Shown in pieces: positions 55,538-64,000 of a stretch of DNA of 64,000 nucleotides. Under the pieces are notes generated by a model, which saw only the letters and a program-made list of their open reading frames with translations, was not told the origin of the DNA and made no database searches. Position 1 is the first letter of the stretch. Every line of letters begins with the position of its first letter. A program made the position numbers and the translations under genes. The stretch covers positions 1 to 64,000 of the forward strand of contig LSRX01001334.1 in assembly GCA_001939145.1 (NCBI GenBank), read 5' to 3'. The DNA is from Symbiodinium microadriaticum. Taxonomy: Eukaryota; Sar; Dinophyceae; Suessiales; Symbiodiniaceae.

Positions 55538-56406
55538 CCCTACATGAGCAGATGGTCAGTCGAGCCATGCGGGCACGTTATGCACAAGCTGTTCTGAGCT
55601 TCCTTACGTATGTCTCGGATGCAGATTTCTCAGTGCATCGTATCAACCAGCTGTGTGAGGCGGCCAGCTCTTGGGTTGAGTTCCTATACGCAGACGGTCA
55701 GCGCAAGGGATTAGCCAGTGATGGACTAGCTGGGTTGCAGTATTTTCTGCCGCAATGCCAGGGTCGTTTAAAGTTAGCCTGGAAGTTGGTTAAGGTTTGG
55801 CAACGTGTGGAACCACCGATGCGTGTGCTGCCATTGAGCCCACTCCTGGTTTTGGGCATGGCGGGTTTGGCAGCAGGTATGGGCCTCCCAGACATTGCTG
55901 CTGGCCTGTTGATCTGCTTCGACGGCATCTTGAGAAGTGGAGAACTGTACCAGCTACGTGTTGCTGACGTCACTTTTTATGCGTCAAGGGCGTCCTTGCG
56001 TTTAGGGTTGACTAAAGCGGGCAAACGTACAGGGCAAGAAGAGATGGTTGTAGTCAACAGCCGAATTGCGATCAACTGGCTTCGTCGTGCTTGCGCCCGC
56101 AGGTCTGGGGATGAACTCCTCATCCGCCGTGGCCCTGACTTCTTCCGCAAATGCTTCAAACTGTTTGTTGCCGAGTTTGGTCTGTCAGATGCAAATATAA
56201 ACGTGTATTCTCTGCGGCGAGGTGGCGCTACTTGGGATTTCATGGCCTATCAAAGCATGGAGCGCACGCTGCTGCGTGGGCGTTGGGCCTCCACGTCCTC
56301 GGCGCGAGTGTATTTGCAAGATGCGGTGGCGACGATTGCGCACCTTAAGCTGTTGCCCTGGCAAACTGCACTGGCCAACCGTGCAACTGCCTTGCTGAAC
56401 GGCTGA
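55498..56406 (+). CDS. retrotransposon ORF3, tyrosine recombinase
   Basis: The ORF is 302 codons and overlaps ORF2 by 40 bases (frame open back to 55477). The catalytic domain covers about residues 110-302. Arg I is in DGILRSGEL (Arg146), a Lys lies in the beta hairpin (LTKAGK, 171-176), and the Y-x-x-R box is YSLRRGGAT (Tyr237, Arg240), with Tyr where most relatives have His. Trp263 is in GRWAS, and the nucleophile is Tyr272 in ARVYLQD. The N-terminal 100 residues are helical, as in the core-binding domain of this superfamily. It should join the circular DNA copy to the target without target-site duplication, as known for DIRS-type elements. Confidence 0.85.
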   Translation: MVRRCAQRARPQLTLHEQMVSRAMRARYAQAVLSFLTYVSDADFSVHRINQLCEAASSWVEFLYADGQRKGLASDGLAGLQYFLPQCQGRLKLAWKLVKVWQRVEPPMRVLPLSPLLVLGMAGLAAGMGLPDIAAGLLICFDGILRSGELYQLRVADVTFYASRASLRLGLTKAGKRTGQEEMVVVNSRIAINWLRRACARRSGDELLIRRGPDFFRKCFKLFVAEFGLSDANINVYSLRRGGATWDFMAYQSMERTLLRGRWASTSSARVYLQDAVATIAHLKLLPWQTALANRATALLNG

Positions 56407-58440
56407 AGCCAGGTTGGAAACCTGAAGGGAAGGGTGGCTGAGGACTTTCTTTTCGACACCGCCTGTGTGGGCAGGTCAGGTGCCTTTCTTCTCAGCCTTA
56501 CCTCTTTTGCTTTTGCTGCACAGATCCACTCTTGAAGAGCGCTTCTTCGGAGCGGACGCTTTAGAGAAAGCATGATTTCGAGGTCCCTTCGTGAGTTTCT
56601 TTACAGAGATGCAAGACATCTCTTCAAACAACTCCTGGCGTGATGGAGTAAAAAGATCTCAGAGCGATCACATGTCCATGTGTTTACTTGTGTTTAGCTT
56701 CAGTTGTGAGCATGCGGCTTTGGGGCTTGGCCGCCTTGGCCCATAAATCCGGAGCCAGAATGCACTCGCTTGAATTCAGAGCAGTCACTGCCGGGTGCGG
56801 CGACTTCGTTTATGCCCTGTGACTCTTCCGCCGTGCGCCGTGCACTGCTTCAGCCCATGGCCTCAGGGTTATGTGCATGGTGTCGAGATTGCTTGTTCTT
56901 CTGTGTCCTGCCATCTCAGCCAGGGTCAGTCTGCGGGCAGGCTCATCCAGCGCATCGATTTCCCATCGACAACTTTCTTGACTGCTCTGATTCCCTGTCT
57001 TGATGTCACCATGGTTGCCTACAGCGATGCCGGGCAGAAGCATCGCATGGAAAGCTGTTCGTGAAGCTAGCTGCCAGCTGCATCATGCTGCATCATCTCG
57101 TTGCGGGATTGGAAACGTTTGGAAGATCCGGGTCCGGAATTCATGCCACGAACCCAACTGGGGGCCAACGTCGATTTGAATTGCCCGCCAGATCGGGAGT
57201 AGACTGCAACATGAAAATGAATGATTAGAGCGGTGTTGGATCCCAAAACTGTCCGTCAAAGCCAGCCACCAAAAACAAGCAGTCGCAGACAGACGACAAA
57301 CGGATGCGCGTGACATCTCGAAATTTCAGGCACCCTGAGGGCAGCCGCCGCACCGCGCTGACGGGGGCTTGCACACATCAATTCGGAATTGAGACGAGAC
57401 TCACCATGCCATCTTCGCAGCACCTACAGCAAGAAACACGATGGCAATAGGAGAGCCATGCAGCGTCCATCTTCGTTCAGAGTCCACCAAAAACGTGGAA
57501 CGGCCACTCAGCGCTCGTAGCTGGCTCTACCCTGCACCTTGCAGAAAGCAGAAAATTAAGTCGTTCGCTTCCTAGCTTGTCCTACGAACTCCTGAAACAA
57601 TAGAAAGTTACAAGATCATCAAGAATCAGAGCACACGCAACCAGGATTGGAATTGCAAATTGACCAAGAGGAAGCCGAGAAAAGAGTTGCAAATGAATCA
57701 ACAAAAACCAGAAGACATGTCCACAAGAAAGCCCTGTAGGAAGGGTCCATGGTAAGCCTTAACAGGGCCCGGGCGGGGGCGGGGGTTAAATGTTGATTTT
57801 CCTTGGAAACACTTGGAAAAGGTCAGAAAGATTTAGACAAACGCGAAAGAAAAAACGTCGGAACAAAGTGAGAAACAAGTTGGCAAAACGTCGGAAAAAG
57901 ACTGCAAAAAGTCAGAAAAAAAAGACCGACATCGTACACACAGTTTAGTGGCAGCAGAATTTTCGAAGTGTTGGTTGACAGGTTTCTAATTCTGGCCAGC
58001 ACCCCTTCTGAACACGTCTGATTTTCTGAGTTTTAATTGATCCGAACAAGTCGTACAAAGTAGACTATGCGAGCGACTTCAATAGAAAACATGTCACCTG
58101 GAAGAGGAGAAGAGCACTTACATTTTCTCAAACGCGGAGGCTGAATGTCAAGGCACTGCTGATCGCTCAACAAGACTATGCAGCCACACCTTCACGGGGG
58201 TGCCGTTGCCAAAGCACTCCGAGCAGGAAGAGATACATACACTTATGGAATTTAGTTCAATAGCACGTGGTCGCCGGGGGTTGCTGGCCGGAGAGAGTTT
58301 GGGGGCACATAGCCTGAACTGCTCCGGTGAACCCGTGAGGGAACCCAGCTGGGTTCTCTGCCTAGGTCTGGCCGTCTTGAAAAGGTTGAAGCGAATCAAA
58401 GAGACAGCAAGCTCTTTGCACTGACCACTCCGTGTCGCGC
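56407..58440. other. 3' side of the retrotransposon, then A-rich DNA without genes
   Basis: A short hairpin (AGAGATGCAAGACATCTCT, about 56607-56625) lies 200 bases after ORF3. ORFs near 56770-57316 overlap on both strands. From about 57560 to 58000 the + strand is A-rich, with recurring AACGTCGGAA words and a GGGCGGGGGCGGGGG tract near 57769-57785. No gene is seen. The right end of the element must lie in the first part. Confidence 0.4.
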
Positions 58441-60125
58441 GACAAGCGCGAAGAGGTGGAGGAGTACAAGCGCAGAGCCACCGAAGTCGGTCACGATCAT
58501 GCTCAGAGCTGAGGGAGTGTCTGTGTTAATGTCTTGACCGGGCTTGACCCCCCAGATGGTCTTCGACAGGGAATCAGCATCCTCTCAGTAGCCTTGTGGC
58601 AAATCGGCAAAGTCTCGCCGAGCCGAGGATTCCTTGCTGTCCAAGCTTCTGGAATTCGAGGAACAGGGTCACCGCAATGATTGCAGTGCACAGTAGTGCT
58701 TGTTGAATGTATGCTATGCATACGCCACTGAGATATATCGAGACGGTGGTAGATGGTGATGGCGCTCGCTCTGCCAGAGGAGCAAGCAGAACAAAGTCAT
58801 CGCTTCCAGGCAAAAGAACTTCGTGAGGCACCGACCAAACACACGATCAAAGTTGCACTCCGATTGCACTTCACGAGGCGAGGCACAGACAAGAGGCAGA
58901 CATTGAGGAGCGGCTCAGCCTGCAGAAGGAGCTGCAGGAGTACCAGACTAGCCAGGCAAAAGGAGAGGCGTTGAAGAGTCCTGTCTTTCCAATTGTTCTT
59001 GACAGGTGCACTTGCAGTCCATGCACAGGGAGTTTCTTGCCCAGAATTCCCACAGTGATTTTGAACGTGTTGTTTTGGCACAGGGGAATCTTGATCGGCA
59101 TCAGGCTGCTCACGCTGCAGCGGAACTTGTCTTCGGAAGAGAACGTGCAGGAAGCCACCTGCGCCAAACTGGCGCGGCTCTTGGAATTCGGCCGGTCGAA
59201 TTTCCGAAGAAGTTGAGCTGTTGTTCATCTCTGGTAGCTGCTAAAGGAATTTGCTGAAGAAGCCTTGGAACGAACGCCACTCAGAAGCTGAGTTCAGTCA
59301 GAGCAAGTCGACGGTAATCGACGCCTCGCAAGCCTGCAGGTCAGGAGAAGTCGCTAGCACAGCTGCGCAGCGGCCTTGCTCTAGCGACTTTAGAAATTTT
59401 CGATTGTCCACGCCGATGACAACTGCGTGAATTCAGGTTTCGAGCTACAGGCCGAGAGGGACCAAGCTGTGACTCTGCTGGCTGAGAAGGCCCGCCGACA
59501 GGGGTGCCAGCAACGTGCTGATGCCGATGAATCATCACCGTCCTCGCCACAACTTGCGGCAAGTAGTCATTGCCGTTCGCCACCACAGGGACGACACGCC
59601 GATGCCGACCTGTCGGAAGCTGTCGACATCGTGGGCAAAGCAAAATTCCCGGCAAAGTTGCGGGATGCAGGTTTGGACTACAAGTCCCTGACATCCTTGC
59701 GAGAGAGACATCTGAAGCTTCTTCATTCCCGTCTGCGCGACCATAGTTTGAGAGAGTGCTTCCGCAACACTGGTGAATCGGATGATGCTGCTGCAAGACT
59801 CCTGAAAGATCTCCTGACTTGGCAAACTAGAGTGTGGCCGGCGGACCCCGTGCCATCAGCATCGCTGAGGACATCAAGGAGCCGCACGCAGTCTCCAATC
59901 CGGGACGAGCTGTGCTCGCGGCGGCGTGCCCGCTCCAGGTCCGCACCCTCGGCTACACCACTGGCACCGCGGCTCACTTCTGAGGACCTTAGTTGCCAGC
60001 CCGGTCAGGGCAAAATCGACTGGCCGAGGCAAGTAAAGCAAGGAGACGGAGGAGATGGAGAACGCAGGAGTGTTGCTGCAGAAGCACTTCGACAAACGCT
60101 GCTACGAGGAAGGTGCAGCTTGTAG
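58441..60125 (+). CDS. coiled-coil protein gene, exons only
   Basis: Several + strand exons have heptad-rich helical text: DKREEVEEYKRRATEV (58441-58488, followed by a GT donor), PEEQAEQSHRFQAKE (58774-58818) and QEADIEERLSLQKELQEYQT (about 58890-58950). A helical stretch near 59110-59180 ends in CAKLARLLEFG. Last comes ORF 59427-60125, which opens with ELQAERDQAVTLLAEKARRQ and continues with a charged helical segment (about residues 60-130). It closes with an Arg/Ser-rich tail. Intron borders were not all resolved. The 25-codon coiled-coil exon at 49577-49651 may belong to the same gene, with the retrotransposon in the intron between. Function unknown. Confidence 0.45.
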
Positions 60126-61504
60126 TGCAGCTGGGACGTACATCCGCTCCGATTCAGATTGATTGCACTGGATGAATCGGGGTCGGCCGTCCAGCAGATG
60201 AAGCACCGCAGAGGGGCAGCCCCAGTCCAACTTCACCTCCACCGATTCAACCGCAGCATTCTGAGAGCTGGGTGCGCCCCGAGCGCATCAGCCTCGCCAC
60301 GATGCTGCGTGCGCCGAGAGCCGATGGCCCTTTCATCTCGGAGAGCAGTGCTGATTCTCTTGACGCCAGAGGAGGACATTGAATACTAACATCAGCGGAG
60401 GCACTTGTCATCGCATTTGCCAGATGGGACGGCGGCGCTTGGTCGGGCGACTGAGGAACAGGGCTTCACCCTACCACGGATTACGGCCACGGCTAACACA
60501 GGCGAGAAAGGCCCTCAAAGGCTTAGAGGGTTACTGTCCTCAAGTTTTCGCAGCATGCAACCAGGAGGACCTTTGTAAGGCGCTGGGATGCATTCCAGAC
60601 CAGACGAAAGACTCCCTGCAAGTATACGGGCGCGGGCGGGGAAAGGACACGTCTTCGCTTTTTCCAAGGGACCGAGGGGCTCAGACCTCAATCGCAGGCC
60701 ACTGGTGAACCTTGGTCGGGCTTGCAGGAAAACACAACTGTTGATCGTTTTCCGCACGAGCAGATCAAGCCAACGAGCATTAAATAAAGCTACGTCAGGT
60801 AGTCTGCTATACCATGGTTTCCAAACCACCTAGAGATAGAAATGCACAGCAGAGCCTTTGGCCTACAGCCGGAAATGGAACTCAGCCATGCAGAAGAGCG
60901 AGCGACGGAGACACAGAGACAGACCAAAGCAAGCCCTCCAGAGCAAGTCGCGCCTCTTCGCGCGTGCACGCACGGAGGACGGCAACATAGAGTTGCCCGG
61001 AAGGCCGACAAACAGGGTCCATGTTGGCTGTGCCATGGCAAGATTTGCACGGCCGCCCACGATCAGACCAACAAGGCAGCCTTCCTTTGGATGGCGGGCT
61101 CGCGGAGCCGGCAGCTTATTCTCGAACATCTTCACGGATGTCTGTGTGAAATGATCTTGGACGCTGAGGCGCGGTGGTTTGCTGGCTTCATGTTGCCAAA
61201 GAGCCAGCGCCAGGCATGAATCGGTTGCAAGCGGTGCTTCATGCTAACAACGCTACTGCTCGCAGGGTATTCAGAGGGAGGGCGGCGGAAGATCCACAAG
61301 GACCGTAGAAGTCAAGCAGTGGCATGTCATGGTCGAGCATCGAGGACTTTTCTGGCTGTGTGTTTGACAAGGCTGGCTGTCACGCCTTCTTGCGGCTCAG
61401 GGCTACAGGGCTCAAGCCTTCGCTTTTAGGATCTTGAACCTGCGGCCGCTGCGGCCACTGCGGCCTGTCGGACAAACTTTCGAATTTATCGAAGTTGTGA
61501 AGAG
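60126..61504 (+). other. unassigned ORFs, possible exons
   Basis: ORF 60379-60708 (+) holds a helical stretch with two Cys (AACNQEDLCKALGCIPDQ near 60557-60610). ORF 60842-61219 (+) contains PCWLCHGKICTAAHDQ near 61019-61066, with Cys and His spaced as in a small metal site, followed by a Leu-rich helix. Minus-strand ORFs overlap both. No family is recognised. Confidence 0.3.
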
Positions 61505-63166
61505 ATGGCTTGGTGCAGATCTTCCGTGGAGAACAGCTTGACCCCCGTTGTTGTGTGTGCCTTCACTGGTCCAGCACCACCGCCTGGCATCGCACCAGCC
61601 TGTGGCGCAAGCAGCGCAAGCCAGTTGCTACCGGCAGAGGCGCCACTGATGAGCCCCGGCGAAGTGCTTTCAGGTGGCGTCGTCATGACCCATCCTAACA
61701 GCACAGGGTGCTTTCCGGCAATGGCCCCGGCAGGTGCCATGCCGCTGCCCTGTTTGGCCGCCGAGCTCCCTCATCCATCAATGACCGTCGACCACCAGAC
61801 CTTGCATGCCAGCGAATGGCAATATACGGATCCGTCTATGTTTGGCATGGGCCCGGGCATGGGTCTTTGCTGTCAGCCGGCTCTGCCTGCCCTCCCGGAC
61901 ATGCAGCCTGGGCTGCCTGGGCCTGGACCTGCAGGCATGCAGCTTGCACAGGCCGTGCAGGCTGCCAATGCTGCGGCCGCACCCTTCGGATCCGGTTCGA
62001 TGCCTTTGGCTGCCCAGCAGGTTTCGCCTGGCTTATGGTGCGTTGTCGTCGCAGATCCGTCTTACGGTGGAATGCCAGCACAGGCCAGTGTGATCACTGA
62101 GACCTGCCAGGGTCCTTTGCACTCCGAGCACCTGGCCACTCGAAGCACTCTGAATCTCTGCCTTTCCGAGCATTTGGCACCAATACCAGAAGCAGCAGCA
62201 GCAGCAGAGTGTGACAGATCCTCGACTTCTCCTCCAGGTTGGACCAGCGTGGTGCTTCAGAAACCCGAGGCAGACGTCCCGAGCACTCCACCACCACGGC
62301 AGCGCAGCGATGAGATGATCCCGACACCATCTCCCGTTCGCAGATCTCCCCAGCCGTGTTTGGCACCTTCGGCCAAGGGTTGCTTCCCGAACAAGCCCAA
62401 GGTCGCCGAGCAACGCAAGTTGCACCTCCAGCCTGACTGCATGCAGCCCGGACCCGCCGGACCCTGGCATGACGTCCACTTCTCAACGAATGGACATGAG
62501 GACGGACACGAATCGCATCCCCCGCAATTCCGGGCAAAAATGCATGCCGCAGCTTCCGGACACAATCATTCTACGGCCCACACCGTCCATAAAGGCCAGA
62601 ACGGATCGAATCAGCCTTTCAAGAAGAGATATTCTCAGTGGCCGAGTGCAGGTCATGTTGCTCCCACGTCGATGCCGCACCATGCTCTGAACAAGGGTGA
62701 CTCTTTGGATTCCATTTTGGAGCATGCCATTTGGGATTTGATGGAGCAGGTTTTGACGCAAAGGCCCAAGCTGGAGGAAGGCAAGCGTGTAAAGGTGACC
62801 CTGTCAAACTGGCTGAGCTTGCTTCCGGCAAGTCGGGGCAACATGTGCCAGCGACGTGCTCTCGCCAATCGGGCACTTCGCACCATGAGCAAACGCCTTC
62901 CTGGGTGCTGTTGGACAGTGGACGTCGAGCGTCAGGACTGTTGGGTTGACAGACGTGCTCACCCTTCTTGTCAGTCTTTCGTGCATCTCAGAATACAGCA
63001 TGTTGCATATGTGTGCTTCGGGTTGGGGATGCTGATTCGCAGTGCTGCCGTTATAAACGTGTGTCTTCAGAGATTGAATGCTGCAAATTCGAACTCCAGC
63101 TTGCATCCGAAACGAGGCACTCCCAGTACTAATGTTGTACTACCATCCAGCCAGCATCCGAAATGA
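61505..63166 (+). CDS. hypothetical proline-rich protein, 553 codons
   Basis: This is a long uninterrupted + strand ORF. Residues 1-230 are rich in Pro, Ala, Met and Gly (for example GLPGPGPAGMQLAQAVQAAN) and should be disordered. Residues 230-400 are Pro/Ser/His-rich. Residues about 405-490 have normal composition (charged helices, several Trp and Cys: DSILEHAIWDLMEQVLTQRP) and may be a folded domain. The last 30 codons run into a short tandem repeat and are doubtful. Length and bias favour a real coding exon, but the start could be upstream and the true end earlier. No family is recognised. Confidence 0.5.
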   Translation: MAWCRSSVENSLTPVVVCAFTGPAPPPGIAPACGASSASQLLPAEAPLMSPGEVLSGGVVMTHPNSTGCFPAMAPAGAMPLPCLAAELPHPSMTVDHQTLHASEWQYTDPSMFGMGPGMGLCCQPALPALPDMQPGLPGPGPAGMQLAQAVQAANAAAAPFGSGSMPLAAQQVSPGLWCVVVADPSYGGMPAQASVITETCQGPLHSEHLATRSTLNLCLSEHLAPIPEAAAAAECDRSSTSPPGWTSVVLQKPEADVPSTPPPRQRSDEMIPTPSPVRRSPQPCLAPSAKGCFPNKPKVAEQRKLHLQPDCMQPGPAGPWHDVHFSTNGHEDGHESHPPQFRAKMHAAASGHNHSTAHTVHKGQNGSNQPFKKRYSQWPSAGHVAPTSMPHHALNKGDSLDSILEHAIWDLMEQVLTQRPKLEEGKRVKVTLSNWLSLLPASRGNMCQRRALANRALRTMSKRLPGCCWTVDVERQDCWVDRRAHPSCQSFVHLRIQHVAYVCFGLGMLIRSAAVINVCLQRLNAANSNSSLHPKRGTPSTNVVLPSSQHPK

Positions 63167-63255
63167 GGCGCTTCCAGTACTAATGTTGTGCTACAATCAA
63201 GCACAATCCAGCCTGCATGCGAAACGAGGCACCTAATGTTGTACTACAGTTGTTC
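63103..63255. repeat. three-copy short tandem repeat
   Basis: The unit GCATCCGAAACGAGGC... AATGTTGTACTAC starts at 63103, 63154 and 63215 (spacings 51 and 61). It overlaps the 3' end of the proline-rich ORF. Confidence 0.85.
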
Positions 63256-64000
63256 TAGGAAACCCCAGATGCCCATGATGCTTTTTACTACTTTTGCTCA
63301 TGATGCCTCGGCTAGGCTGTTGAGCTCTTGTGTTTGACAAGCAGGCATTTTGCGAACCAAACGTGCCAACCCCGAATGGACCTTCAAGAACCCTGACCGT
63401 TGACGATCCGGGTGGTCGGATGGAATAGAGTTAGGGTGGCGCGGTTGGCTCCGCATTTGTCTTTCTGCTTGAGTTTTGCTGCTAGCACATTCACCTGCAC
63501 ACGACACACGTACATGTCATGAGTGCATGTGCATAGCAGGTAGGGGCAAGTAGAGTGAAGCCACTGGGCGAAAAGAAAGAGAAAAAGACCTCGAAAGAAG
63601 AAATGACAAGAGTACAAAGATGAGCGGTAGATTTACGTTTCACAAAGGGTTCGCGCTGCATGTTTCCAGTCCGGAAAAACATGCTTGTCTCAAGAGACGC
63701 AGGCATGTTTCAGAGAGCTGTTACACGGCAAAACTGCGAATGGCTCAAGGAAAAGCCCCTGAAGTTTTCGGTCGGTGTCGGCTGTCTCACTTACCTTAGC
63801 AACTCCCAAGCAACCCTTAATCTGCAAGAACCACGTGTGTCATGCTGGTTGAAGCACTTGATCAACATCAAGAAAGAAGCTCCGCAACAGTGGTGTCCTG
63901 AGGCTGGTAGCCCAAAGAACACAAACCAGCAGCAGCAGCAGTAGCAGAATATGGCAGCATGCCTCCCCTGTTGCCTGAAACTCAGGCTGAACTTCCCCGA
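63256..64000. other. no recognisable gene; short (CAG)n run
   Basis: ORFs 63384-63617 (minus) and 63660-63944 (plus) have no recognisable motif. A CAGCAGCAGCAGCAG run at about 63928-63942 closes the plus ORF. Confidence 0.4.

Larger units (their letters stand above)
49900..56580 (+). mobile_element. tyrosine-recombinase (DIRS-type) retrotransposon carrying a C5 methyltransferase-like domain
   Basis: The coding part spans 50013-56406: a Gag-like ORF1, ORF2 with reverse transcriptase and RNase H, and ORF3 with a tyrosine recombinase. Order and enzyme set fit DIRS-type elements, which insert through recombinase rather than integrase. All three ORFs are free of internal stops, so the copy looks young. 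The termini are unknown: I found neither LTRs nor the split or inverted repeats expected for this order, so the outer limits given are guesses. It lies in a probable intron of a coiled-coil gene, in the same orientation. Confidence 0.85.

Noticed and set aside
1-64000. tRNA, rRNA and snRNA genes
   Set aside because: No cloverleaf with matching A and B boxes or known RNA core was spotted by eye; a covariance search would be needed to exclude them.

Overview
The window looks like nuclear DNA of a dinoflagellate, most likely of the Symbiodinium type. Coding sequence comes as short exons scattered among introns and simple repeats. Two six-transmembrane voltage-gated cation channels of the single-domain kind common in dinoflagellates can be read exon by exon, the second with an EF-hand tail. 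At least two introns need a GC donor to keep frame, a known dinoflagellate habit. Every gene I can identify lies on the + strand, as expected for unidirectional gene arrays. Exon ends below are read by eye and are approximate unless a frame check is given.

Layout. 1.1-4.1 kb: voltage-gated cation channel 1 (S1 to S6 and pore visible). 6.9-8.8 kb: decayed reverse-transcriptase element. 14.3-15.4 kb: coiled-coil exons. 15.5-17.1 kb: FSH1-type serine hydrolase with a full Ser-Asp-His triad. 17.6-30.2 kb: a SWR1/SRCAP-type chromatin-remodelling ATPase, whose N lobe (17.6-20.6 kb) and C lobe (28.8-30.2 kb) are separated by about 8 kb. That gap holds a second same-strand gene: helical repeats of the OPR/RAP type (25.8-26.8 kb) followed by an RluA-family pseudouridine synthase (27.1-28.0 kb). 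33.7-34.2 kb: small secreted or plastid-targeted protein. 36.6-43.9 kb: voltage-gated channel 2 with an EF-hand. 45-49 kb: unassigned ORFs, a two-monomer tandem satellite with an N inside it, and CGGTT-rich clusters. 49.6-60.1 kb: coiled-coil exons on both sides of a large retrotransposon. 61.5-63.2 kb: a proline-rich ORF.

The most striking object is the tyrosine-recombinase (DIRS-type) retrotransposon at about 50.0-56.4 kb. It has three long uninterrupted ORFs: a Gag-like protein, a 1249-residue polyprotein, and a tyrosine recombinase. In the polyprotein, reverse transcriptase is followed by an RNase H domain that is split in two. Between its first catalytic Asp and its Glu sits a whole C5-cytosine DNA methyltransferase-like domain, in which the catalytic Pro-Cys of motif IV has become Ala-Ala. 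ORF1, ORF2 and ORF3 step successively by -1 with overlaps, and a single TAG splits the ORF1 frame.

The genes do not form one pathway. They are housekeeping, signalling and chromatin genes lying in repeat-rich DNA.
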